A stretch of DNA of 47,953 bases from Fimbriiglobus sp. (GTDB lineage Bacteria > Planctomycetota > Planctomycetia > Gemmatales > Gemmataceae): positions 1 to 47,953 of the forward strand of contig JANXTU010000346.1 of NCBI GenBank assembly GCA_025352235.1, given 5' to 3'. A program made the translations under genes and the position numbers. Positions 8,485 to 16,575 of the stretch are shown here, one piece after another. Below the pieces are notes generated by a model, which saw nothing but the letters and a program-made list of their open reading frames with translations, did not search any database and was not told where the DNA came from. Positions within the stretch are counted from its first letter, which is position 1. Each line of letters begins with the position of its first letter.

Positions 8485-9066
8485 ATGAGACGGATGCTCT
8501 TGGCAGGGATGCTGGCCCTGCCGTTCGCATTGGCGACCGCAGCGACGGTGCAGGCGCAAGGCCCCGGTTGCAATACACCGGGCGGTTGCGCCCCCGGCGC
8601 CGGGTATGGCGGCTACGCCGCGGCGCAAGCGTTCGCATACCCCGGTTATCGAGTCCGGTGCCTGTCGTTCCCGAAACTCCATCAAGAAGGGCCGTTGGTC
8701 AACTACGGGCCGTATGCAGGGTATTACCCGTTCGCACCTTACGGCCCTTGGACGTCCGACCTCCGCTACACCGGTCCCTTGAGCGCGGCGGGTGGCTCGG
8801 GGGCCACGGGTCGGTTGCGACTGACGGAATTGTCGGGCGGCTTCGGCGGGTTCCACGGTTTGCACCACGGCGTCCGGACGAGCCCTTGCGGCACGTGCAG
8901 CAGCGGTCACTCGTGGGGCAGTTACTCGCTGGCGACGCTGTCGAACATCGGCCACCGCATCAACCCGTGGCAGCACCGGGGCTCGAGTTCGTGCTCGTCG
9001 TGTCACTCGGCGATCCAACCGGATTCTTCGATTCAGTCGGTGGGTCTGACGGTGAACGAACGCTAG
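8485..9066 (+). CDS. Secreted Gly/Tyr-rich hypothetical protein with one CXXCH motif
   Basis: Signal peptide MRRMLLAGMLALPFALATAATVQAQ; CSSCHSA near C-terminus. Confidence 0.65.
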   Translation: MRRMLLAGMLALPFALATAATVQAQGPGCNTPGGCAPGAGYGGYAAAQAFAYPGYRVRCLSFPKLHQEGPLVNYGPYAGYYPFAPYGPWTSDLRYTGPLSAAGGSGATGRLRLTELSGGFGGFHGLHHGVRTSPCGTCSSGHSWGSYSLATLSNIGHRINPWQHRGSSSCSSCHSAIQPDSSIQSVGLTVNER

Positions 9067-9237
9067 ATCCTGACGGTCGGCGCGATTGTAGCGCCGGGTG
9101 AACAACCGGGGTCGGCGGAAATCGCACCGCCGGCCCGCACGTCCGATAACCATCGCGCAGAATGAACTCGCACTCGGTGCGCACTCGCAGGGAGCGGCGC
9201 CCATTTTCTAACGGACTAGACGACCGAGGATGACCCG

Positions 9238-9552
9238 ATGAAGAAGTTCCTGTTCGCCGTGGCGGCCACCGTGGCCATGATCGCGTTCGCCGGCGACGCT
9301 GCGGCGCAATCGCCCAACCCGTTCGAAGGCGCGCGGAAGCCGATCTTCCACTCGCTCTTCCACAAGCAACCGCTCCCGGCGTTCCAAGCCGCCCCGTGGT
9401 ATTTGTACTTCCCGTACAACGCCCACTTCCAAACGGCGGCGCCGATGTACAACGCCCCGTTCTACGCCCCACCGGGCGCCGGGGCGGGCCTCCAAGCCAA
9501 CCCGTACTTCCCCCAACAAAGCCCGGTGCCGACCTACATGCCGAGCAAGTAA
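9238..9552 (+). CDS. Small secreted hypothetical protein
   Basis: Signal peptide MKKFLFAVAATVAMIAFAGDAAAQ; mature part rich in Pro/Tyr/Phe/Ala; terminator immediately downstream. Confidence 0.7.
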   Translation: MKKFLFAVAATVAMIAFAGDAAAQSPNPFEGARKPIFHSLFHKQPLPAFQAAPWYLYFPYNAHFQTAAPMYNAPFYAPPGAGAGLQANPYFPQQSPVPTYMPSK

Positions 9553-9563
9553 ACGCATCACGG

Positions 9564-9597
9564 AACCCGCGCCGTCATCGGCGCGGGTTTTTCTTTT
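9564..9597 (+). terminator. Rho-independent terminator
   Basis: AACCCGCGCCG-TCAT-CGGCGCGGGTT (11-bp arms) followed by TTTCTTTT-type tract, 12 nt after stop of the small secreted protein. Confidence 0.85.
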
Positions 9598-10405
9598 GGC
9601 ACTCCGGGCAGAAGTGCGATGACCGCCCCGCGACGCGGATCATTTCAATCGCGGTGCCGCACGCCGCACACGGTTCTCCCGTCCGACCGTACACTTTGAA
9701 CTCGTCTTGGAAGCCGCCCCGCAGCCCGGATCCGCCGATGTAATCGCGGATCGTCGAGCCCCGGTATTCGATGGCTTGCGCGATCACGGCTTCGATGGCC
9801 AACCGCAGAGTATCGCACTTCGACCGGGTCAAATTGCTACCGAGCGTTTGCGGATGGAGGCGGCTGCGAAACAACGATTCATCCGCGTAGATGTTCCCGA
9901 CCCCGGCGAGGATCGACTGGTCGAGCAGAATCGCTTTGAGATTCCGCCGGCTCCTCCGCACGGCCGTGGCGAAGGGCTCCGCAGGAATATCGACCGGCTC
10001 CGGACCGAGCGATTCTCCGAAGGCGTGTTGAACGAGGGCATCGCTCGCGATCCACTGCACGCTGCCGAAGCGGCGGACATCGCGGTAGCGCAACTCGTGC
10101 TCGTCGGCGAACGCGAAGGCAAAATGCAGGTGGTCGGGAGGGGGGAGGCCCGCCGGCCCCGCGGTGAATTGCCCCGTCATGCCGAGGTGGACGAGCAAGA
10201 TCGCGCCGGTGTCGAGATCGACGAGGATCCACTTTCCGCGCCGCCGGATGCCAACGACGGTACTCCCGATCAATTCCGTTTCCCAATGCTTCGACCACGG
10301 CTTGCGGAGCTGTTTGGAACCGGTGCGGATCGCCGCGATCGTCCGCCCGACGATCAGCGGACGGAGATCGCGAACGACGGTTTCGACTTCGGGGAGTTCG
10401 GGCAT
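9575..10405 (-). CDS. mutM: Formamidopyrimidine-DNA glycosylase
   Basis: MPELPEVETVVRDL N-terminus, GRRGKWILVDLD, AGVGNIYADESLF, C-terminal zinc finger CAACGTAIEMIRVAGRSSHFCPECQ. Confidence 0.95.
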   Translation of the reverse strand: MPELPEVETVVRDLRPLIVGRTIAAIRTGSKQLRKPWSKHWETELIGSTVVGIRRRGKWILVDLDTGAILLVHLGMTGQFTAGPAGLPPPDHLHFAFAFADEHELRYRDVRRFGSVQWIASDALVQHAFGESLGPEPVDIPAEPFATAVRRSRRNLKAILLDQSILAGVGNIYADESLFRSRLHPQTLGSNLTRSKCDTLRLAIEAVIAQAIEYRGSTIRDYIGGSGLRGGFQDEFKVYGRTGEPCAACGTAIEMIRVAGRSSHFCPECQKKNPRR

Positions 10406-10457
10406 GGCGGTATTATAACTCCTATAAAAGCGAGACGAGTTTGCAGTGGGAGCGAAG

Positions 10458-12026
10458 ATGAGCGATAAGCCCCGTTGGTTCCAGACCGCGGCCATCGATT
10501 ACCCCAACAGTCGGCCGCACATCGGCACCGCCTTCGAAAAGCTCGGCGCCGACGTGCAAGCCCGCTACCGGCGGATGGAGGGGTACGATGTCACGTTCCT
10601 CATGGGGAACGATGAGAACACGTTGAAGGTCGCGGACAAAGCCAGGGAACTCGGGCTCGATCCGCAGGCTTACTGCGACGACATGGCCCGGCAGTTCCGC
10701 GAAGTCTGGGACGCGCTCGACATTTCCTACGACGTCTTCGTCCAAACTAGCCACGAGCGCCACAAGGCGTGCTGTCGAAAGTTCACTCAGAAGGTTTACG
10801 ACAACGGCCACATTTTTAAGGGGAAGTACGAGGGTTGGTATTGCCCCGGTTGCGAGGAGTTTAAGAGCGACAAGCTCTTCGGCGAAAACGCGGGACTCTG
10901 TCCGAACCACAAGCAACCCCTCGTGCGCCGCTCGGAGGATTGCTACTACTTCAAACTGAGCGCGTTCCAGGATCGACTCCTCGCTTACCTCAAAGACAAT
11001 CCCGACTTCGTGCAGCCGGATAGCCGGCGGAACGAGATGATCGGCTTCATCGAAGCCGAGGGGTTGCAGGACCTCAATATCTCCCGGCACGGCGAATCGT
11101 GGGGCATCCCGATTCCGTTCGATCCGGAGTTCACGATCTATGTCTGGTTCGACGCGTTGCTGACCTACATCACCGGCATCGGCTACGGCGACGACGAGGA
11201 ACTGTTCCGTAAGAATTGGCCGGCGGACATCCACTTCATCGGGAAAGATATCACGCGCTTCCACAGCCATATCTGGCCGGCGATGTGTTGGGCCGCCGGG
11301 ATCGAACCGCCGCGACACGTCTTCGGCCACGGGTTCGTGACGGTCGATGGTACGAAGATGGGCAAAAGCATGGGGAACGTGGTCCAGCCACTCGAGATCA
11401 TCGCGAAGAGCAGCGTCGATGCCTACCGTTATTTCTTCTTGCGAGAGTGCGCCTTTCCGAGCGACGGGGACTACAGCGGGCAGCGCTACGAAGAAGTGTT
11501 CAACAGCGAACTCGCGAACAAACTCGGGAACTTGTTCAGCCGGTGCATCACGGTCGGGGCCAAGGGCTTCGACGCCGTTTTGACCGGCACCGGCGGGCGT
11601 CTACCGGATAAAGTGACCGCAGATTTTGACGCCGCCAAAGTGGTGGCCGAGGTCCGCGTGGCCGTCGAGAATTGCGATTACAACCTCGCACTCCAAGCCA
11701 TCATCCTGAAAGTCTGCACGCCGGCGAACCAGTACATCGACGCCGAGGCCCCGTGGAAACTGGTGAAGGGTTCCCCCGAAGACAAAGACCGGGCCAAGGC
11801 GGTGATCTTCAACGTCATCCATTCGTTGAGAATCGCGGCGATCCTCCTCAAACCGTTCATCCCCCGTTCGGCGGAGACGATCTACACCGGCTTCAATTTC
11901 CCGAAGCCGTGGCGCGAGGTGTCTTACGCCGACGCTGCGGAGTCGGTGGCTCAGCCCGAGGATCTCCGCGTGACGGCGGAGTTGGTCGATGGCAAAGTGA
12001 AGCCGTTGTTCCCGAGAATTGCATAG
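10458..12026 (+). CDS. metG: Methionine--tRNA ligase
   Basis: AAIDYPNSRPHIGTAFEKLGADVQARY, GWYCPGCEEFKSDKL, GKDITRFHSHIWPAM, GHGFVTVDGTKMGKSMGNV (KMGKS-type KMSKS signature). Confidence 0.96.
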   Translation: MSDKPRWFQTAAIDYPNSRPHIGTAFEKLGADVQARYRRMEGYDVTFLMGNDENTLKVADKARELGLDPQAYCDDMARQFREVWDALDISYDVFVQTSHERHKACCRKFTQKVYDNGHIFKGKYEGWYCPGCEEFKSDKLFGENAGLCPNHKQPLVRRSEDCYYFKLSAFQDRLLAYLKDNPDFVQPDSRRNEMIGFIEAEGLQDLNISRHGESWGIPIPFDPEFTIYVWFDALLTYITGIGYGDDEELFRKNWPADIHFIGKDITRFHSHIWPAMCWAAGIEPPRHVFGHGFVTVDGTKMGKSMGNVVQPLEIIAKSSVDAYRYFFLRECAFPSDGDYSGQRYEEVFNSELANKLGNLFSRCITVGAKGFDAVLTGTGGRLPDKVTADFDAAKVVAEVRVAVENCDYNLALQAIILKVCTPANQYIDAEAPWKLVKGSPEDKDRAKAVIFNVIHSLRIAAILLKPFIPRSAETIYTGFNFPKPWREVSYADAAESVAQPEDLRVTAELVDGKVKPLFPRIA

Positions 12027-12072
12027 CCTTCTGGCTGATTGCTGACAACGGTCATCCACAACAGCCGTCAGT

Positions 12073-13236
12073 TCAAGAGAACGCCAATGGGCGGGTCGTT
12101 TCGTCTCGCAATTGGAATACCTTTTGGAAGCGGCCGAGGAGTTCCACGCGCAGTTTCGCCATGGCTTCGGGGCTGCGGTCCGAAATCGTGATGCAACCGC
12201 CGGCGCGGCGTTCGTGGCCACCGGCGTTGCCGAGCCCCTCGACGACTTCCCGCAGCAATTCCCCGGCGCGGGCGTTCGCTTTCGCCGAGCGCACCGAAAG
12301 AATCACTTTGCCTTCGTACACCCCGGCGCACGCGGCCCAGTCGGCCCCGTCGAAGCGCACGAGGCTGTCCACGATCTCGGCCGCCTGCTCCGGTTGGCGC
12401 AAGGGGTCGATCCACGTGAACAAGAACCGGTCGCAGACGACCGCGTTTTGAAGGGCGAGCGCCATGCACTCGAAATAGCTCTGCGGGAGTTGGGCGTTGC
12501 GGATTTGGGCCAGCAAGTCTTTGTTCGCCAGCGGAAAGAGCAGGTTCAACGCTTCGTCGTCGGCCGGGGTCGCCTCGCGGGGGTAGCCGGAGAGTTCGGT
12601 TTCGATGCCGTAATAGAGGGCGGTGGCGAGCGGGGCCGGGATCGAAGTCGCCTGCTCGGTGAGGTAGCGTGTCACGATGGTGCAGGTCGCCCCGAAGTCG
12701 GGGCGGATGTCCGTATAGCGGACGCCGGCCAAATTCCCCGGCGTGACGTGGTGGTCGATGACCGCCGTGATCGCCCGGCCGTGATCGGTGGTGTGCCGGC
12801 CGGTGCCCGGTTGGCTATCGACCATGACGAAGGCGTCGCCGGGTCGCTTCTCGAGCGCCGTCAGCGGTTCGAGATCGATCGGGATCAGATCGACCAGGGC
12901 GCGGTTCTCGCAGCGGCTGATCAGCCCATCTTGGGTCAAAACGCACGGCTTGCCGAGGCGGGTCCGCACGGCGTGGGCGAGGCCCAACATGCTGCCGAGA
13001 CTGTCGGGGTCGGGTTGGACGTGGGACAAAAAGACGACCCGGTCGCAGGATCTTAGCTCCGCTAAAAATCGATCCGACTTCCGTGATTTCCCCACGGGCG
13101 TGGGCAGTTCTAAGGTCGTTCGGGCGCCGGTCCGCGCCATAAAGTCACCAATAATAGGCCGGGCGACACTCCGACGCTCGGTCGGGATCGCCCCAATAGT
13201 AATGTGCATTTTAGACGCGAATGGCCCGCCGGCCAA
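12073..13236 (-). CDS. DHH family phosphoesterase (NrnA-like)
   Basis: VVFLSHVQPDPDSLGSMLGLAHAV, VMVDSQPGTG, AVIDHHVTPGN (DHH), GNAGGHERRAGGCI (DHHA1-like GGH); start codon uncertain. Confidence 0.88.
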   Translation of the reverse strand: MAGGPFASKMHITIGAIPTERRSVARPIIGDFMARTGARTTLELPTPVGKSRKSDRFLAELRSCDRVVFLSHVQPDPDSLGSMLGLAHAVRTRLGKPCVLTQDGLISRCENRALVDLIPIDLEPLTALEKRPGDAFVMVDSQPGTGRHTTDHGRAITAVIDHHVTPGNLAGVRYTDIRPDFGATCTIVTRYLTEQATSIPAPLATALYYGIETELSGYPREATPADDEALNLLFPLANKDLLAQIRNAQLPQSYFECMALALQNAVVCDRFLFTWIDPLRQPEQAAEIVDSLVRFDGADWAACAGVYEGKVILSVRSAKANARAGELLREVVEGLGNAGGHERRAGGCITISDRSPEAMAKLRVELLGRFQKVFQLRDETTRPLAFS

Positions 13237-13338
13237 CCGCGCGGCCGGATTTCCCCCGAACGATCATCGTGTTCCGGTCTTCCCGCGTCTGCTACACTGG
13301 CATAGGAGCGGTTCAAACACTTGGGGAGTGGCGCCCGG

Positions 13339-14283
13339 ATGGGGATCTACGACCGCGACTATTACCGCGAGGACGGGCCGCGCTGGGCCGGCGCCGTCGC
13401 CTCGGCGGGGACCATCGGGTTGATCGCGCTGACAATCGGCCTCTTTTTCGCACAGGTTCTGTCGACCCCACGCCGCGCTCGCGGTGCGGAATCGACCCCG
13501 CAGTCCGAACTCCAAGTGGCGGTCGAATTCCAGTACGACAAGGTCGCGGGCGGCGAAGTCTGGCGGGTCTTCACGGCCGGGGTTTTCCCGGATGTGAGTC
13601 TGTTCACCCTGATTGTCTCGATGCTCCTGCTCTATTGGGCCGGGAAGGAATTGGAACGCGTCTACGGGACGCGACCGTTCGTGGCTTTTTTCCTGCTCGC
13701 GGGTTTGGCCGGGACAATCGGGAAATTGCTCCTCGGCCTCGCGGGCATCGACACCAACGTCGCTTCCGTCGGCATCGGCGCCGCCATCTTCGCGACGATG
13801 GTTCTGTTCGCGTGCCTCAACCCGAGACGGACGATCTTGGTGTTCTTCGTACTGCCGATGCCGATCGCTCTTCTGGTCGGAATTCTGCTCGCGTTTGCGG
13901 TGTTCGGAATGCTGCAAGACGGTACGAAAGTTCATGCAGTTGGCATCGTGGCGGGAGCAGTCTTCGGCTTTCTCTTTTTCCGATTCGCTCCCGCGGTGCT
14001 GAACTGGTCGAACGCGGGCCGAACTCGCAAGGTTCGCCGACCCGCGATCCGGTTGCACACGAGTGCGCCTGAAGTGGAGTACGCGGCTCCACCCCCGAAG
14101 GCGCCCCGTCCGCCCCCGCCTGTTATCGAGAGGCAATCGCAGAACGCCCTCGACGAACAACTCGAAGCCAAACTCGATCGAGTGCTGGGGAAGGTGGCCC
14201 AATTCGGACGGGGGAGTTTGACGGCCGAGGAACTCGATATCTTGCAACAGGCCAGCGAAATCTACAAAAGAAAACGGTCTTAG
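13339..14283 (+). CDS. Rhomboid-family membrane protein, probably without protease activity
   Basis: MGIYDRDYYRE N-terminus, GGEVWRVFTAGVFPD, multiple TM segments, GIGAAIFA where GASGAIFA is expected, KVHAVGIVAGAVFGFLF retains His. Confidence 0.75.
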   Translation: MGIYDRDYYREDGPRWAGAVASAGTIGLIALTIGLFFAQVLSTPRRARGAESTPQSELQVAVEFQYDKVAGGEVWRVFTAGVFPDVSLFTLIVSMLLLYWAGKELERVYGTRPFVAFFLLAGLAGTIGKLLLGLAGIDTNVASVGIGAAIFATMVLFACLNPRRTILVFFVLPMPIALLVGILLAFAVFGMLQDGTKVHAVGIVAGAVFGFLFFRFAPAVLNWSNAGRTRKVRRPAIRLHTSAPEVEYAAPPPKAPRPPPPVIERQSQNALDEQLEAKLDRVLGKVAQFGRGSLTAEELDILQQASEIYKRKRS

Positions 14284-14365
14284 TCGGTGGCGGAATACGG
14301 TATTGACCATACAGACATCGCACTCGATCAGGTCGAGGTCTGACTCACCAGCGGGTGTCAACTCC

Positions 14366-14677
14366 ATGACCGATGAGAAAACCGCCATCTATTGCGCCGG
14401 GTTGCTCCAAGCCCTCGGCGAACCGAATCGCATTCGCATCATCGATCTGTTGCGGGCCGGGAGTAAGAACGTCACCGAAATATCCCGGCTCTTGGAAGAT
14501 GAAATCGTCAACGTTTCGCACCACCTTGGCGTCCTGCGCCGGGCGGGGCTCGTCGAGATCCGCAAAGACGGACGTTTCGTATTTTACTCCCTCCATCCGC
14601 AGCACTTCGGCAGCGATTCGTCCAATTCGACGAAGATCGACCTCGGTTGGTGTCGGGTCGAAATTCCCCATCACTAA
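14366..14677 (+). CDS. ArsR-type winged-helix transcriptional regulator
   Basis: LLQALGEPNRIRIIDLLRAGSKNVTEISRLLEDEIVNVSHHLGVLRRAGLVEIRKDGRFVFYSL. Confidence 0.88.
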   Translation: MTDEKTAIYCAGLLQALGEPNRIRIIDLLRAGSKNVTEISRLLEDEIVNVSHHLGVLRRAGLVEIRKDGRFVFYSLHPQHFGSDSSNSTKIDLGWCRVEIPHH

Positions 14678-15594
14678 CGACTCGCCGCCCGGTCCACGAG
14701 CAGTCGCCCCGGTAGCAATTCCAGTTCGACTTCCCGTATGCCAGCCGACTGGTCGCAAACGATTTCTCCGTCCGCGTGTAGACAAATCGCCTCTTCGCCA
14801 TCACTCCGCACGGCCCGGCAGAGACGCTGGGTCAGGCAAGTCAAATGGGTCGGGACGCGACCGCGCATGAAGCTGGGTAGGTAGCGGATCATCTGCCGGC
14901 GATTCATGTCGGACACGTGGAGCGTGTCGAAGAGCCCGTCTTCCAACGAAGCCTTCGGGGTGATCGGGAAGCCGCCTTCGCGGACGCCCAAATCGACGCT
15001 GACCGAGAGGGTCGGCCCTTCGACCACCGTGTGGTCAAAGGTCGTTGTTCGGATCGGCGTGCGGTAGTGCCAAATCATCGCCCGGACGAACGCCCACGAA
15101 TAGAGAGCCGTGCCGCGCAATCGGCGGATGCTGCGGGCTTCGTGGGCGACCATCCCGTTGAAGCCGAAGCCGGCGCAATTGACGAAAAATCGCTCGTGCC
15201 CCGGAATCCGCACCCGGCCGACATCGGCGCGAAATCGTTCGAACCGAAAGCCGGCGCCGCGCCGCGCGAGCCACTCGTGCCGGCCGAGGGCGAAGGCGTA
15301 ATCGTTGCTCGACCCGAGCGGCCAAACGCCCAAAGCGACCTCCGGGCGATCCGATTGCAACAATCCGTTGGCGACTTCGTGGACGGTCCCGTCGCCCCCG
15401 GCCGCGATGACCTCGTCGAACCCGGCCTCCGCCGCGGAGCGCGCGAGTTCGATGGCGTGCCCCGGGCCTTCGGTCGGCATCAACATCGCATCCGGCCCGG
15501 CCCAGCGGCGCGTTTCGTCGATTTTCTGTTTCGCGCGGCCCCGCCCCGCGGCGGGGTTGTAGATTACGCATTGGCGCACGGTCGCGTTGGTCAA
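14674..15594 (-). CDS. Diacylglycerol/sphingosine kinase-family lipid kinase (DAGK catalytic domain)
   Basis: VIYNPAAGRGRAKQKI, FDEVIAAGGDGTVHEVANGLL, LGVWPLGSSNDYAFALG; TTG start inferred. Confidence 0.88.
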   Translation of the reverse strand: MTNATVRQCVIYNPAAGRGRAKQKIDETRRWAGPDAMLMPTEGPGHAIELARSAAEAGFDEVIAAGGDGTVHEVANGLLQSDRPEVALGVWPLGSSNDYAFALGRHEWLARRGAGFRFERFRADVGRVRIPGHERFFVNCAGFGFNGMVAHEARSIRRLRGTALYSWAFVRAMIWHYRTPIRTTTFDHTVVEGPTLSVSVDLGVREGGFPITPKASLEDGLFDTLHVSDMNRRQMIRYLPSFMRGRVPTHLTCLTQRLCRAVRSDGEEAICLHADGEIVCDQSAGIREVELELLPGRLLVDRAASR

Positions 15595-15756
15595 GGTGCT
15601 CCTCCGGTGGCGACGATTCGCCCGCTCGACCCGGATGACATAGCGGCTACGCTGAGGCTTTGGCAAGGCACGACCACGCGGGTGTCGGGAACGCCGGGAC
15701 ACGGCGCTGATTTCACTGATGTTGAAGTCGGACGAACGGGAAAGTCGGGACGATTC

Positions 15757-16443
15757 ATGAACGGATTTCTCGTGGTGGATAAACCGGCCGGGATGACCTC
15801 GCGCGATGTCGTGAACCGCGCCCAATTCTGGTTCCCGCGGCGAACGAAAATCGGCCACACCGGCACCCTCGATCCGCTGGCGACGGGCGTGCTCGTCCTC
15901 TGCGTCGGCGCGGCGACGAAGCTCGCCGACCGCGTCCAAGCGATGCCCAAACAGTACGAGACCCGCATCCGTTTGGGCGCGACCAGCAACACCGATGACG
16001 CCGACGGCGTAATTGCCGAGTCTACCGCGACTTCAATACCCACTCTCGCGTCGGTGGAAGCGGCACTCTCCGCATTCGTCGGAAATATCCAGCAATTACC
16101 ACCGCAGTTCTCCGCGTTGAAAGTGCAAGGCCAACGGGCCTACGACTTAGCGCGTCGCGGGACCGAGGTCGCCTTGCCAGCGCGGCCGGTGCGGGTCGAT
16201 TCCATCGTGATGCAACGGTATGAATGGCCGTGGGTCGATCTGATGATCGACTGCGGCAAGGGGACGTACATCCGCAGCATCGCCCGCGATCTCGGCGCCG
16301 TCCTCGGCGTCGGCGGGTTGGTGCAGACGCTGCGGCGGACGCGCGTCGGCCCCTTCGCGGCGGAGGGCGGTATTAAACTCGATGCGCCAGCACACGAGGC
16401 AAAAGCGGCGTTGTTGCCGGTGGAGGCGATCGGCGAGAATTGA
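15757..16443 (+). CDS. truB: tRNA pseudouridine(55) synthase
   Basis: GFLVVDKPAGMTSRDVVN, KIGHTGTLDPLATGVLVLCVGAATKL, QLPPQFSALKVQGQRAYDLAR, CGKGTYIRSIARDLG. Confidence 0.95.
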   Translation: MNGFLVVDKPAGMTSRDVVNRAQFWFPRRTKIGHTGTLDPLATGVLVLCVGAATKLADRVQAMPKQYETRIRLGATSNTDDADGVIAESTATSIPTLASVEAALSAFVGNIQQLPPQFSALKVQGQRAYDLARRGTEVALPARPVRVDSIVMQRYEWPWVDLMIDCGKGTYIRSIARDLGAVLGVGGLVQTLRRTRVGPFAAEGGIKLDAPAHEAKAALLPVEAIGEN

Positions 16444-16482
16444 GTTGCGTGTGAGGTGCTCAGGTTGCAAAATACTAAGATT

Positions 16483-16552
16483 GTGGCGGCACGTTTCCCA
16501 ACGTGTCGGAATGATTTTAGACTGTCCGACACGTTGGGAAACGTGTCGCCAC
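16483..16552. repeat. Long inverted repeat (28-bp arms, 14-nt loop)
   Basis: GTGGCGGCACGTTTCCCAACGTGTCGGA-N14-TCCGACACGTTGGGAAACGTGTCGCCAC, one mismatch between arms. Confidence 0.95.
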
Positions 16553-16575
16553 ATGTCGGCCCGAGGCTCACCCCA

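Noticed and set aside
10422-11330. 302-aa minus ORF antisense to metG
   Set aside because: Antisense shadow of a clear MetRS; no recognisable motif.
12112-13056. 314-aa plus ORF opposite the DHH phosphoesterase
   Set aside because: DHH motifs define the minus strand as coding; the plus frame lacks any domain.
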